This document shows, one piece after another, positions 6,498 to 15,048 of a stretch of 16,491 nucleotides of DNA. The notes below the pieces were generated by a model, which searched no databases, was not told where the DNA came from, and was given only the letters and a program-made list of their open reading frames with translations. A program made the position numbers and the translations under genes. Positions within the stretch are counted from its first letter, which is position 1; each line of letters begins with the position of its first letter. Source of the DNA: Kangiella sp. (GTDB lineage Bacteria > Pseudomonadota > Gammaproteobacteria > Enterobacterales > Kangiellaceae); assembly GCA_026195755.1 (NCBI GenBank), contig JAPHRL010000279.1, positions 1 to 16,491 on the forward strand, written 5' to 3'.

Positions 6498-8612
6498 CTA
6501 AACGTCAGCAAATTCCTGACGGGAGCCTAGCCAGCGTTGGCAGATTTTATGGGCAAGCTCATTATTTTCAGCAATTAAATCATGTGCTTGCTGCTGAATG
6601 GCCGGAACCAACTCGGCATCGCGTACTAAATTAGCAAAACGCAGACTGACTTCACCAGTCTGGCGAGTGCCCAACATTTCGCCGGGGCCACGCAAACGAA
6701 GGTCTTCTTCTGCGATGACAAAGCCATCATTGGTTTCGCGCATGACCTGAATGCGTGCTTTGGCATTATCGGATAACGGATGCTGATAGAGCAAAACACA
6801 ATGGCTTTCTACGGAACCACGGCCAACTCGGCCACGCAGCTGGTGCAATTGTGACAAACCCAGTCGTTCAGGGTTTTCGATAACCATCAAGCTGGCGTTA
6901 GGTACATCAACGCCGACCTCGATAACGGTTGTAGCAACCAGAATATCCAGATCGCCTTGCTTGAACTTATCCATGACCAATTGCTTTTGGTCCGGCTTTA
7001 AGCGGCCATGTAATAATCCTACACGGCAATTAGGCAGCTGTTGAGTCAACTGGTTGGCGGCAGATTCTGCCGCCTGACATTGGATTTCTTCCGACTCATC
7101 AATCAAGGTACAGACCCAGTAGACTTGCCTATTTTCATCACGACAGGCGGTTTGGATGCGTTTGATAACTTGATCGCGTTTTTGATCGGAAAGGGCCACG
7201 GTTTGCACCGGCGTTCGTCCCGGCGGCAATTCATCGATAATGGAAACATCCATATCGGCATAGACGGTCATCGCCAGAGTTCGCGGAATGGGCGTGGCCG
7301 TCATCATTAACTGATGCAGCTGCAAACCATCCGGTGCTTTTTGCTTCAGCATCAATCGCTGGTTTACACCGAAACGATGTTGCTCATCAATGATGGCCAA
7401 ACCCAGTTTGTGGTATTCCACACCTTTCTGGAACAGCGCATGCGTACCAACGATTAATTTGGCTTCACCGCTGGCAATCGATTCGAGTGCGCTTTTGCGC
7501 TGACTGGCGGTTAATTTACTGGCCAGGAAAACGCAGGGAATATTCATCGGCTCAAACCATTGAGCAAATGATTGATAATGTTGGTCGGCCAACAGCTCGG
7601 TGGGCGCCATAATCGCCACCTGATAACCCGCTTCAATCGCTTGCAGCGCAGCCTGGGCAGCGACCAGTGTTTTACCCGCACCGACATCGCCCTGTAGCAG
7701 TCGTAGCATCGGGTGCGGTTGTTCCAGATCTTTGATAATTTCCTGAGAAACTCTTTGCTGAGCTTTGGTCAGCTGGAAAGGCAATTGTTGCAACAGCTGA
7801 GCCTGTAATTTTCCTGAGCCCTTACCTGAGTTTTTAAGTACCGGTGCTGAATAATCTTTTTGCTGATTACGTTGCAGCAATAAGCTCAACTGCTGGGCCA
7901 ATAACTCTTCGCTGATCAGGCGTCGCACGGCCGGTGTCTGATTGGATTGTAGCTGTACCAAGTCAGCATCTTTGGGCGGAGAATGGATCCAGGCCAATGA
8001 TGCATTGATGTCCGGTAATTTAAGTGTTTGCAGCAGAGGTTGCGGTAATAAATTATCAATCGGATGTTTTTTTAGCAGCGCAACGGCTTGGCGCATCATA
8101 TGCCGGAAGCTGGCCTGATGCAGGCCTTCGGTCGCTGGATAAATTGGCGTTAAGGACTCCAGCAAAGGTGCGGCGGTACTTGGATTAACGGCGGTTAATT
8201 CAGGGTGGACCATTGAGAACTGAAAGCCGAAACGCCGGACTTCGCCAAACGCATAAAACTCTGCGCCACGCTGCATTCGTTGCTGCTGGCCTTTATTAAA
8301 ATAAAAAAAACGAAAATCGATGCTGGCACTTTCATCGCTGGCGCGGCAGACAAGTGAGCGCCGCTTGCCAAATTTGACCTGCGCTAACTCGACCGTGACT
8401 TTGATTAGGGCGCGCTCGCCATCTTTTAAGGAAGCAATGGTGCGCACCCGAGTTCGATCTTCGTAGCGCAATGGCAAGTGAAACAATAAATCCAGTACCG
8501 ATTGGATATGCAACTTCTCAAGCTTTTCGGCCACTTTCGGCCCTACCCCTTTCAGACTGGTGCAGGGTAAGTTTTCTAAATTGATATCAGCTGCTAGTTT
8601 GGAAATGGCCAT
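6498..8612 (-). CDS. recG: ATP-dependent DNA helicase RecG
   Basis: A branch-migrating helicase that remodels stalled replication forks, Holliday junctions and R-loops. It is full length at 704 residues (E. coli 693). The N-terminal wedge/OB-fold region covers about 1-230, with the helix-hairpin-helix-like LKGVGPKVAEKL at 20-31. The helicase motor follows: Walker A GDVGAGKT (308-315), DEQH box (409-412), TATPIPRTLAMT (438-449), motif V-like TTVIEVGVDVP (561-571) and motif VI QLRGRVGRG (591-599). The RecG signature RLRGPGEMLGTRQ is at 639-651. Its ATG overlaps the oxyR TAA by one base (TAATG), so translation should be coupled to oxyR. This oxyR-recG order is the same as in Pseudomonas, where the two form an operon. 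Confidence 0.98.
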   Translation of the reverse strand: MAISKLAADINLENLPCTSLKGVGPKVAEKLEKLHIQSVLDLLFHLPLRYEDRTRVRTIASLKDGERALIKVTVELAQVKFGKRRSLVCRASDESASIDFRFFYFNKGQQQRMQRGAEFYAFGEVRRFGFQFSMVHPELTAVNPSTAAPLLESLTPIYPATEGLHQASFRHMMRQAVALLKKHPIDNLLPQPLLQTLKLPDINASLAWIHSPPKDADLVQLQSNQTPAVRRLISEELLAQQLSLLLQRNQQKDYSAPVLKNSGKGSGKLQAQLLQQLPFQLTKAQQRVSQEIIKDLEQPHPMLRLLQGDVGAGKTLVAAQAALQAIEAGYQVAIMAPTELLADQHYQSFAQWFEPMNIPCVFLASKLTASQRKSALESIASGEAKLIVGTHALFQKGVEYHKLGLAIIDEQHRFGVNQRLMLKQKAPDGLQLHQLMMTATPIPRTLAMTVYADMDVSIIDELPPGRTPVQTVALSDQKRDQVIKRIQTACRDENRQVYWVCTLIDESEEIQCQAAESAANQLTQQLPNCRVGLLHGRLKPDQKQLVMDKFKQGDLDILVATTVIEVGVDVPNASLMVIENPERLGLSQLHQLRGRVGRGSVESHCVLLYQHPLSDNAKARIQVMRETNDGFVIAEEDLRLRGPGEMLGTRQTGEVSLRFANLVRDAELVPAIQQQAHDLIAENNELAHKICQRWLGSRQEFADV

Positions 8613-9529
8613 TAGTCGAGTGGTTTGGCACCTTCAATGGTGATTTGCGATAGCGCATTGTTAATGATTTCCAAAGCCTTCTTGCGTGGGAAGCTACGAC
8701 GAAAAGCTAACGCCACTTTGCGGCTAGGTTTTGGGGTGTCGAATTCTCGCGTCACCAGCCCCAGTTTTTCATTGTGGAAATTGGCAGCCGAACGCGGAAT
8801 GACACTGATGCCCAAACCACTGGCGACCATCTGACGAATGGTTTCGATGGAGCTGCCAGTAATCCAGTCTTTCTGTGGATTCAGGCTGGAGTCTTTGCAT
8901 TGCGGACAGGCTTCGATGACCTGATCGCGGAAACAGTGGCCTGCACCCAACATAATCATGACTTCATCGGCGATATCAACGATATGCAATTTGTCACGTT
9001 TCACCCAGGGGTGCTTTTCAGGCAGCAAAGCAATAAATTCTTCTTCGTACAAAGGAACAACGTCCACTTCAGGCTCATCGAATGGTAGCGCCACGAAAAT
9101 CACATCCAACTCGCCATTACGAAGTTTGGTGCGTAAGTTGTGGGTGTAGTCTTCATCAATATGCAGTGGCATTTTGGGAGCCAGTTTTTTCAGCATGGGG
9201 ATTAGTGAAGGAAGAAGATAAGGGCCAATGGTAAAAATGGCGCCGATTTTTAAGGGGCCATCGAGCTGATCAGAATTTTGTTTAGCCATTTGTTTTAACT
9301 GGCTGACTTGCTCAAGGATGTGTTGAGCTTGTTCGATAATCGGTTTGCCTTCCGGGGTTACTTTGACATCGGATTTGCTACGCTCAAACAGAATCACGCC
9401 AAGCTGCTCTTCCAGCTTGCGCACGCCAACGCTTAAGGTCGGTTGGCTAACAAAGCAGGCCTCAGCGGCACGTCCGAAGTGGCGTTCGCGAGCAACTGCA
9501 ACAATATATCTAAACTCTGTTAATGTCAT
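8612..9529 (-). CDS. oxyR: Hydrogen peroxide-sensing regulator OxyR
   Basis: A LysR-family activator of peroxide defence. The HTH domain is at about 1-62, with LTEFRYIVAVARERHFGRAAE and the recognition region SQPTLSVGVRKLEE. The sensor domain follows from about 88. I chose the ATG at 9529 (305 residues) over an ATG at 9580, for two reasons. The first is that the peroxide-sensing cysteines then fall exactly at C199 and C208, with H198 and R201, as in E. coli OxyR. The second is that 9580 lies inside the -35 box of the visible promoter. An AGAGG ribosome site precedes 9529. A third cysteine, C211, makes a CPQC motif with C208. The gene runs directly into recG by a one-base overlap. Regulation is probably autogenous, given the candidate OxyR site at 9535-9549. 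Confidence 0.97.
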   Translation of the reverse strand: MTLTEFRYIVAVARERHFGRAAEACFVSQPTLSVGVRKLEEQLGVILFERSKSDVKVTPEGKPIIEQAQHILEQVSQLKQMAKQNSDQLDGPLKIGAIFTIGPYLLPSLIPMLKKLAPKMPLHIDEDYTHNLRTKLRNGELDVIFVALPFDEPEVDVVPLYEEEFIALLPEKHPWVKRDKLHIVDIADEVMIMLGAGHCFRDQVIEACPQCKDSSLNPQKDWITGSSIETIRQMVASGLGISVIPRSAANFHNEKLGLVTREFDTPKPSRKVALAFRRSFPRKKALEIINNALSQITIEGAKPLD

Positions 9530-9534
9530 TTTTA

Positions 9535-9549
9535 ATAGCCTCTGCCTAT
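9535..9549. promoter_or_regulatory. Candidate OxyR binding half-site (autoregulation)
   Basis: ATAG (9535-9538), seven bases, then CTAT (9546-9549). This matches the ATAG-N7-CTAT core of the E. coli OxyR element. It spans the expected transcription start of oxyR (about 9545), where bound protein would block initiation. The second half-site expected for a tetramer is not visible at the correct spacing. Confidence 0.45.
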
Positions 9550-9551
9550 CT

Positions 9552-9580
9552 ATGATCAAGAAGTGGCACAAAGAAGTCAA
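9552..9580 (-). promoter_or_regulatory. Sigma70-type promoter of oxyR-recG
   Basis: On the minus strand, TTGACT (9580-9575) and GATCAT (9557-9552) are separated by 17 bases. They match consensus at 5/6 and 4/6 positions. The predicted start near 9545 leaves a short leader of about 16 bases before the ATG at 9529. Confidence 0.6.
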
Positions 9581-9616
9581 CGACTATAGGCTAATTGCGT
9601 CATTTAAATGTGAAGG

Positions 9617-10468
9617 TTAAAAAGGCTTTCGAGCTAAGAACAAGGATAGCGGGCGATGGTCACTAAGTACATGCTCTTGATCGAGCAGTATGTCCCAGTC
9701 AGCAAACTTTTCTGCCAGTTCACCTGGCTTAAGCAGGTACGCAGGTTTTTTCGGACTACCATACTTGGCCGCTTCTTCCATGAAAGTATGGATAGCCACC
9801 AGACTGCCAGCGGGTAGATGCTCGTGATAAAGATCAAGTAAGGGGCGATGCAGATAACGGCATTGCACAATCATCGAAGGCTTTTGTAGATGGATCAGCT
9901 GGGTTAGCTGCTGATACTCTGCTTCACAGTTTAACTTCATTGGTGTGACATCAACCTCCCAGCGTTCAACAAAGCTGGTGATGCGTTCAATGGCCATAGG
10001 ATTGCGATCAATCGCTAGCACTCGAAAACCATGCAGGCCAAGGAAGATACTGTCTCTGCCCGAACCACAACCTATATCAAAGGCTAGTGGATCGCTAGCG
10101 GGTAAGTGTTGCTCAATCAGTTCGATGTAATCTTCGAGCAAAGGACTTGCTCGCCACAGGCGGCGACTATTGTGGTCGGTAACCCAGTTTGTCTGAGAGC
10201 GATCTTGCTGAGTAAATTCCTCGGCAGTCAATACCGCTTCGATCGGATACTGCTGGCGCTCAAATAAACTTCGAACGTCCTGCTGATCAGTGGTATTGGT
10301 AAATAATATCAGCGTCGTATCTTTAGGGGGTAATTCGTACCAGCAATCTTCAATTTCCGATAAAGGAATATTGGTAGCACCTTGTATATGCCCCTGCCGA
10401 TACTGGTCGACAGGGCGCAGATCAATAATCGGTAAATCAGTGTTTTCTAAAAGCTTGGATTTTTGCAT
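9617..10468 (-). CDS. Rhodanese-methyltransferase fusion protein
   Basis: A 283-residue cytosolic two-domain protein. Residues 1-90 form a rhodanese-like domain: DLRPVDQYRQGHIQGATNIP carries the conserved DxR...GHIxGAxNIP block. At the catalytic loop, however, ILFTNTTDQQ (about 54-63) has no cysteine, so this domain is probably a non-catalytic binding module. Residues of about 105-283 form a class I SAM-dependent methyltransferase, with motif I DIGCGSGRDS (131-140), the acidic end of strand 2 in AIDRNP (152-157) and a later strand SLVAIHTF. It is distantly TehB-like. The substrate is unknown. Its ATG lies 32 bases inside the upstream DUF418 gene and no strong ribosome site is visible, so coupling to that gene is likely. 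oxyR follows but has its own promoter. Confidence 0.85.
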   Translation of the reverse strand: MQKSKLLENTDLPIIDLRPVDQYRQGHIQGATNIPLSEIEDCWYELPPKDTTLILFTNTTDQQDVRSLFERQQYPIEAVLTAEEFTQQDRSQTNWVTDHNSRRLWRASPLLEDYIELIEQHLPASDPLAFDIGCGSGRDSIFLGLHGFRVLAIDRNPMAIERITSFVERWEVDVTPMKLNCEAEYQQLTQLIHLQKPSMIVQCRYLHRPLLDLYHEHLPAGSLVAIHTFMEEAAKYGSPKKPAYLLKPGELAEKFADWDILLDQEHVLSDHRPLSLFLARKPF

Positions 10469-11660
10469 ACGTTAGTGAGCGCCATAACCATTCCAGAGGG
10501 CCATAGTGGTAGCGTTTTAACCACCAGGGTGACCAGATAAGTTGCAATAAAAACACTATCGCAACAATGCCCATTAACTGCAAGCGTGAGAGTTCGGCAA
10601 ACAAGCCAAACCCAAAACTATAGAATAGGGTTGTGCAGATTAAACTTTGCGCGATGTAATTGGTGAAGGCCATGCGACCAACAGCTTGAAATGCTTTACT
10701 GATTTTGCCGTTTGATGAAGACTTGCACCACAGTGCCAACAGAGCTACGTAACCCAGAGCAATAAATATAGCGGCGACATTAGTTAGGGTCATGTAGGAG
10801 AACATAAGCTCCTCAAAAGAAAACTCATTGCTTACTAAATTGTTCAGGTCATAAGCAGTTAAACCAAACCCAACTGCAAAACAAATCATCAACAATACTA
10901 AATAGAACTTAGTAGAACGAGCAGCAGTTAATACACCATATTGATAGAGCGCCATGCCAATTAACATCGAGCCCCCGATACGAAAGATTCCAAAAGTTAA
11001 TCCCATGGATAAGACGTTTTCTTGAAAGAAATCGACTCTGTCATCGACTTGCGAGGCATAGCTGGTTAAGTAAGGCAGAGTCTCTTCTTGAATAGTTGCC
11101 TGATCAGGGTAGAACATGCTGAGCATAAACTCTAAATCTTCTGCGGGGATTCTATCGATGTAAATGCTGGCCATTGACATGTAGGCGCTGTAAAGCACAA
11201 TCAGTACGATGCCGGTAATCAGCTTAGTTTTAGGGCTCGTATCAGTAAACAGAAATACCCACAAACCCATGCAGGCATAAATAAACAGAATATCACCAAG
11301 CCAGATAAATAAAGCATGAATTAGACCAAAAGCTAGCAGCCAAAAAATGCGACGGTAATGATATTTGGCGGCAGAAATTCCCTGCGCCTTGGCACGCTCA
11401 GTCATCAGCATGATACCGGCACCAAAAAGCATGGAGAAAAGCGTATAGAATTTTTGATCGGCAAAAATATGAGTAATTGACCAAACCCAAACGTCTGAAT
11501 CAGAAGGCTCGCCTAACGCATACGGATTCATATAGTAGGCAAAAATATTTGAAAAGGCGTAGATATTCATAATTAGAATACCTAAAACAGCAACGCCGCG
11601 AATCAAATCCAAGGCTTGATAACGTTGCTCGGAAGACGTTGGTAATAATGCAGTTGTCAT
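10437..11660 (-). CDS. DUF418 (YeiB-like) multipass membrane protein
   Basis: A 407-residue inner-membrane protein with about ten hydrophobic segments. The N-terminal signature RYQALDLIRGVAVLGILIMN (13-32) and the following FYTLFSMLFGAG are typical of the DUF418/YeiB family, which is related to membrane acyltransferases. The C-terminal DUF418 part is recognised by GRMAFTNYIAQSL and the WSPWWLKRYHYGPLEWLWR block (about 376-394). The reaction and substrate are not established for the family. The ATG at 11660 has an AGGGA ribosome site. The 99-bp AT-rich gap to trmH probably holds its promoter, though I see no convincing -10/-35 pair. Its 3' end overlaps the rhodanese-methyltransferase gene by 32 bp, so the two are very likely one transcript. 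Confidence 0.92.
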   Translation of the reverse strand: MTTALLPTSSEQRYQALDLIRGVAVLGILIMNIYAFSNIFAYYMNPYALGEPSDSDVWVWSITHIFADQKFYTLFSMLFGAGIMLMTERAKAQGISAAKYHYRRIFWLLAFGLIHALFIWLGDILFIYACMGLWVFLFTDTSPKTKLITGIVLIVLYSAYMSMASIYIDRIPAEDLEFMLSMFYPDQATIQEETLPYLTSYASQVDDRVDFFQENVLSMGLTFGIFRIGGSMLIGMALYQYGVLTAARSTKFYLVLLMICFAVGFGLTAYDLNNLVSNEFSFEELMFSYMTLTNVAAIFIALGYVALLALWCKSSSNGKISKAFQAVGRMAFTNYIAQSLICTTLFYSFGFGLFAELSRLQLMGIVAIVFLLQLIWSPWWLKRYHYGPLEWLWRSLTYAKIQAFRKH

Positions 11661-11759
11661 GGCTAGTCCCTTAGTGAGAATAATTTATTATTACTTATTC
11701 TTACCATGAAAATTAACTATTACCAACTAAAGCTTGTAGCAAAATGTAAATATCTGGAA

Positions 11760-12455
11760 CTATTTAGCCTTTAATGATTTGCGTAATTTATTCCACTCAG
11801 GATCATCAATGTCACCGAACTCATCCATCTTTGGATAGCGGATCTTATGTTTGTCGCAGAATTTGGTAATGGTTGGGTGCAGGGCTTTAAAGCATATTTC
11901 ATCGACTTCAGCCTGAGGAATTTTGCATTCTCCATACATGTTAGCACCGGATCGTTGGCGCTGTGCCTCGTAAAGAATCAGAGCTGTGGCAACAGAAACA
12001 TTAAGCGATTGCACCATACCAACCATAGGGATAAGAACGTGCTGGTCAGCAATCTCGGCAGCTTCATCAGAAACCCCCACCAATTCAGAACCAACCAGAA
12101 GACAGGTCGGTTTAGTGTAATCAATACTCCGAAAATCCACCGCTGTGTCAGAAAGATGGGCTGCTAAAACCTGCATGCCCTGCGCTTTCATTTGTGCAAT
12201 ACCAGACTTCAGGTCGGGGTGTTTATGGGTGGTGACCCAACGCTTGCTGCCGCTGGATGTATGGTGGCCCGTAAACTTCACGTCTTCAGGAAAAACTGCG
12301 TGCACATGGCCAATACCAACAGCGTCAGCGGTGCGAACAATGGCAGCCAGGTTGTGGGGTTTATGAACCTCATCCATGAAAACCGTCAGGTCGGGCTGAC
12401 GGTTAGACAGTAAGGTTAATATCTTTTGTAAACGGGTGGGACTACGTGGCAGCAC
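11760..12455 (-). CDS. trmH: tRNA (guanosine-18) 2'-O-methyltransferase TrmH
   Basis: A SPOUT-fold enzyme that uses SAM to methylate the ribose of G18 in the tRNA D-loop. At 231 residues it is close to E. coli TrmH (229). The three SPOUT motifs are visible. Motif 1 has N35 and R41 in KPHNLAAIVRTADA. Motif 2 is LLVGSELVGVSDEA, with E124. Motif 3 is IPMVGMVQSLNVSVA (142-156), part of the trefoil knot, with N152. The first codon is GTG at 12455, chosen because RQPDLTVFMDEVHKPHN then aligns with E. coli from the N-terminus. A GAGGA ribosome site sits inside the end of ridA at good spacing, and the gap to the ridA stop is only 3 bp, so co-translation with ridA is likely. Confidence 0.96.
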   Translation of the reverse strand: MLPRSPTRLQKILTLLSNRQPDLTVFMDEVHKPHNLAAIVRTADAVGIGHVHAVFPEDVKFTGHHTSSGSKRWVTTHKHPDLKSGIAQMKAQGMQVLAAHLSDTAVDFRSIDYTKPTCLLVGSELVGVSDEAAEIADQHVLIPMVGMVQSLNVSVATALILYEAQRQRSGANMYGECKIPQAEVDEICFKALHPTITKFCDKHKIRYPKMDEFGDIDDPEWNKLRKSLKAK

Positions 12456-12458
12456 ATT

Positions 12459-12845
12459 TTAGTCCTCATCAAGTGTTACGATGGCATCCATTTCAATTTG
12501 TGCACCTTTTGGTAATTCTTTAACACCGATGGCGGCACGTGCTGGATAAGGCTGTTCGAAATACTGCGCCATGATTTCGTTAACGGTCGCAAAATGACCT
12601 AAATCAATCATGAAGATATTGAGTTTGGATATATGATCCAGGGTTGCGCCAGCTGCTTCACAGACTGCGCTCAAGTTTTTAAACACTTGATGTACCTGAT
12701 CCTCAAAAGCCTCGACTAACTCCATGGTTTCAGGAATCAAAGGAATTTGACCCGAAAGATAAACCGTGTTGCCAGCTTTGACAGCTTGTGAATAGGTGCC
12801 AATGGCGGCAGGGGCTTTATCAGTTTGAATAATAATTTTGCTCAC
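12459..12845 (-). CDS. ridA: Enamine/imine deaminase RidA
   Basis: Hydrolyses reactive 2-aminoacrylate-type enamines/imines made by PLP enzymes such as threonine dehydratase, protecting other PLP enzymes. The 128-residue protein is full length for the trimeric YjgF/YER057c/UK114 family. Key positions are present: Y18 in APAAIGTYSQA, S31-G32 in LSGQIP, N89 in FATVNE, R103 in YPARAAIGV and E118 in IEMDAIV. The Arg that binds the substrate carboxylate is R103. The cysteine common after it in E. coli is alanine here. The start codon is GTG at 12845, with AAGGA upstream. The gene lies 48 bp after spoT and 3 bp before trmH. spoT-ridA linkage is also seen in pseudomonads. Confidence 0.95.
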   Translation of the reverse strand: MSKIIIQTDKAPAAIGTYSQAVKAGNTVYLSGQIPLIPETMELVEAFEDQVHQVFKNLSAVCEAAGATLDHISKLNIFMIDLGHFATVNEIMAQYFEQPYPARAAIGVKELPKGAQIEMDAIVTLDED

Positions 12846-12893
12846 AGCAGTTTCCTTAAAGATTTCCTCAAAGAGGGTTAAATGAAGTTCTAA

Positions 12894-15011
12894 TTAAGGG
12901 TGACGATGAACTTTGTTGACGAAAGGAATGACCCTTAACTTTTTGATGATGTTGGCCAAATGAACACGATGATGCACGCCCATCTGGAACGTCAGAATAT
13001 TGGTTGAACCATCCTGCTCATTAATATCGACATTGACGATATTGGCTTCCTGATTGGAAATAATATTAGTAATTTGCGCTAGAACTCCGCGCTGGTTAAA
13101 GACTTCAATGCGGAGTTCTGCAATATAATCACCCTGCACATCGTCTGACCACTGTACTGGTACATAACGATCATTGTGCTTGTGTGCACGCTGCACATTA
13201 GGACAGGTTTCTCGGTGGATAGTGAAGCCTTTGCCTGCACTGACGTAAGCTAAAATGGGATCGCCGGGAATCGGACGACAACAGCGGGCATATTTAACAA
13301 CCAAGCCTTCGGTGCCTTTAATGGCCAGCGGGGCCTGATCTTTCTGCGGCATGTCGACCACGGTTTCATCGGTTTCTTCTTTATCGCTAGTCAAGCGGTG
13401 GGCGACTAACACGCTGGCAATTTTGCCTAGGCCAATGCCTGCTAGCATGTCGTCTACCGTGTCGTGATGCGTTATTTTTGCAACCGCCTCGAGTTGTTCT
13501 GATGGGAAATCTTCAAGCTGCTTTTTAACCACCTGTTCAAGCAAGCGACGGCCCAGATGAACGGCTTCATCCTGACGAATATTTTTCACAAAGTTTCGAA
13601 TATTGGAACGAGCTTTACCCGTAACCACATAGCTAAGCCAGGCCGGATTCGGTTTGGCGCCAGGAGCTGTGATAATTTCAACGGTTTTACCATTAGTTAA
13701 TGGTGTGCTCAGTGGTGAAAATTGCTTATCGATTTTACAGGCTATGCAGCTATTGCCGACATCAGTGTGTATGGCATAGGCAAAGTCTACTGGTGTTGCT
13801 CCTTTGGGTAACTCGATAATTTTGCCTTTCGGCGTGAAAATATAAACCTCATCCGGGTAGAGATCGATTTTAACGTTCTCAATAAACTCCATTGAGTCGC
13901 CGGCACTTTGCTGTAACTCAACCAAGCTCTGCAACCATTCGCGCGCTTTCGTTTCTGCTGGATGCGCGCTGCCAGTTTTATAGAGCCAATGCGCTGCCAC
14001 TCCATTTTCCGCCATCTGATCCATTTGCTCGGTCCGGATTTGAACTTCAATATGCATACCGGTTTTATTTCGCAGAACCGTATGCAGTGATTGATAGCCA
14101 TTGGCTTTTGGGATAGCGATATAATCTTTGAAGCGACCGGGGATGGGTTTGAAGAGGTTATGAATTTGTCCAAGAATGCGGTAACAGGAATCTTCGCTAT
14201 CGGTGATGACGCGGAAGGCATAAATGTCCATCACCTCGGTAAATGTTCCCACCTTGTCGCGCATCTTTTTATAAATACTGTAAACACTTTTTTCGCGACC
14301 AATGACCTTGCTGGTAATGCGGGAATCTTTTAATCGCGTTCGTAATTGTTCAGTGATGCGTTCAACGATTTCTTTGCGGTGGCCACGAACCTTCTTAACC
14401 GAGTGTTGTAAAACTCGATAGCGCAGTGGATACATGTTGGCGAAACCCAACAGTTCTAACTGCTCTTTCAAGCGATAGATACCCAGGCGGTTAGCAATCG
14501 GTGCGTAAATTTCCAGTGTTTCGCGGGCAATACGACGACGCTTATCAGGGCGCAGTGCACCCAGTGTTTGCATGTTGTGTAAACGATCTGCCAGCTTGAT
14601 CAAAATGACGCGAATATCCTGCGTCATCGCCATCATCATTTTGCGGAAGTTCTCGGCCTGAGCTTGCTCTTTGGATTGGAAATCAATCTGAGTCAGCTTA
14701 CTGACCCCTTCGACCAAATCTGCCACCGTTTCGCCAAACTCGTTGCCGAGGTCTTGCTTGGTTACATCACAGTCTTCAATCACATCATGCATCAAAGCTG
14801 CCATGATGGTTTGATGATCGAGGTGTAAGTCAGCAAGAATATGCGCAGCGGCTACGGGGTGGGTAATATAAGGATCGCCGCTGGAGCGCATCTGTCCTTC
14901 ATGGGCACGTTCCGCCAGCTGATAGGCGCGTTCGATATCGGCTACCTGACTTTCTTCCAGGTAACCGCCGAGCACATCCCGCAAGCTTTCGAAATGCGAC
15001 ATATCGGACAT
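12894..15011 (-). CDS. spoT: Bifunctional (p)ppGpp synthase/hydrolase SpoT
   Basis: Controls the stringent-response alarmone. With the ATG at 15011 it has 705 residues (E. coli 702). A TTG at 15017 would add two residues and an ATG at 15002 would remove three. GAAGG lies upstream at workable spacing for 15011. In this numbering the HD hydrolase domain has H51, H75-D76 in HDVIED and D142 in KLADRLHNM. The synthetase region starts at GREKSVYSIYKKM (238-250) and carries RFKD (293-296), the RxKD class of SpoT/Rel rather than the ExDD of RelA. Next come DYIAIPKANGYQSLHT, a TGS domain (about 384-445), the C577-C578/C603 zinc-finger-like region and an ACT domain (about 628-701). It follows rpoZ by 37 bp in the gmk-rpoZ-spoT operon order. 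Confidence 0.98.
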   Translation of the reverse strand: MSDMSHFESLRDVLGGYLEESQVADIERAYQLAERAHEGQMRSSGDPYITHPVAAAHILADLHLDHQTIMAALMHDVIEDCDVTKQDLGNEFGETVADLVEGVSKLTQIDFQSKEQAQAENFRKMMMAMTQDIRVILIKLADRLHNMQTLGALRPDKRRRIARETLEIYAPIANRLGIYRLKEQLELLGFANMYPLRYRVLQHSVKKVRGHRKEIVERITEQLRTRLKDSRITSKVIGREKSVYSIYKKMRDKVGTFTEVMDIYAFRVITDSEDSCYRILGQIHNLFKPIPGRFKDYIAIPKANGYQSLHTVLRNKTGMHIEVQIRTEQMDQMAENGVAAHWLYKTGSAHPAETKAREWLQSLVELQQSAGDSMEFIENVKIDLYPDEVYIFTPKGKIIELPKGATPVDFAYAIHTDVGNSCIACKIDKQFSPLSTPLTNGKTVEIITAPGAKPNPAWLSYVVTGKARSNIRNFVKNIRQDEAVHLGRRLLEQVVKKQLEDFPSEQLEAVAKITHHDTVDDMLAGIGLGKIASVLVAHRLTSDKEETDETVVDMPQKDQAPLAIKGTEGLVVKYARCCRPIPGDPILAYVSAGKGFTIHRETCPNVQRAHKHNDRYVPVQWSDDVQGDYIAELRIEVFNQRGVLAQITNIISNQEANIVNVDINEQDGSTNILTFQMGVHHRVHLANIIKKLRVIPFVNKVHRHP

Positions 15012-15048
15012 TAACAATTAACCTTCGGTTCGAGTATAAACCAGTCTA

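Noticed and set aside
7041..7310. Plus-strand ORF of 89 codons antisense to recG
   Set aside because: It is contained in the conserved RecG helicase region. Its protein is arginine/glycine-rich in a way expected from antisense reading and resembles nothing known to me.
8774..9149. Overlapping plus-strand ORFs antisense to oxyR
   Set aside because: Two different plus frames are open over the same conserved OxyR sensor-domain codons, which marks them as chance openings.
9530..9580. Longer OxyR starting at the ATG at 9580
   Set aside because: The 17 extra residues do not fit LysR-family N-termini, the ATG overlaps the -35 box of the visible promoter, and the shorter form puts the redox cysteines exactly at 199 and 208.
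11678..11700. Inverted repeat GAATAA-N11-TTATTC upstream of the DUF418 gene
   Set aside because: It lies in a very AT-rich stretch where such symmetry arises easily by chance, with no clear promoter beside it.
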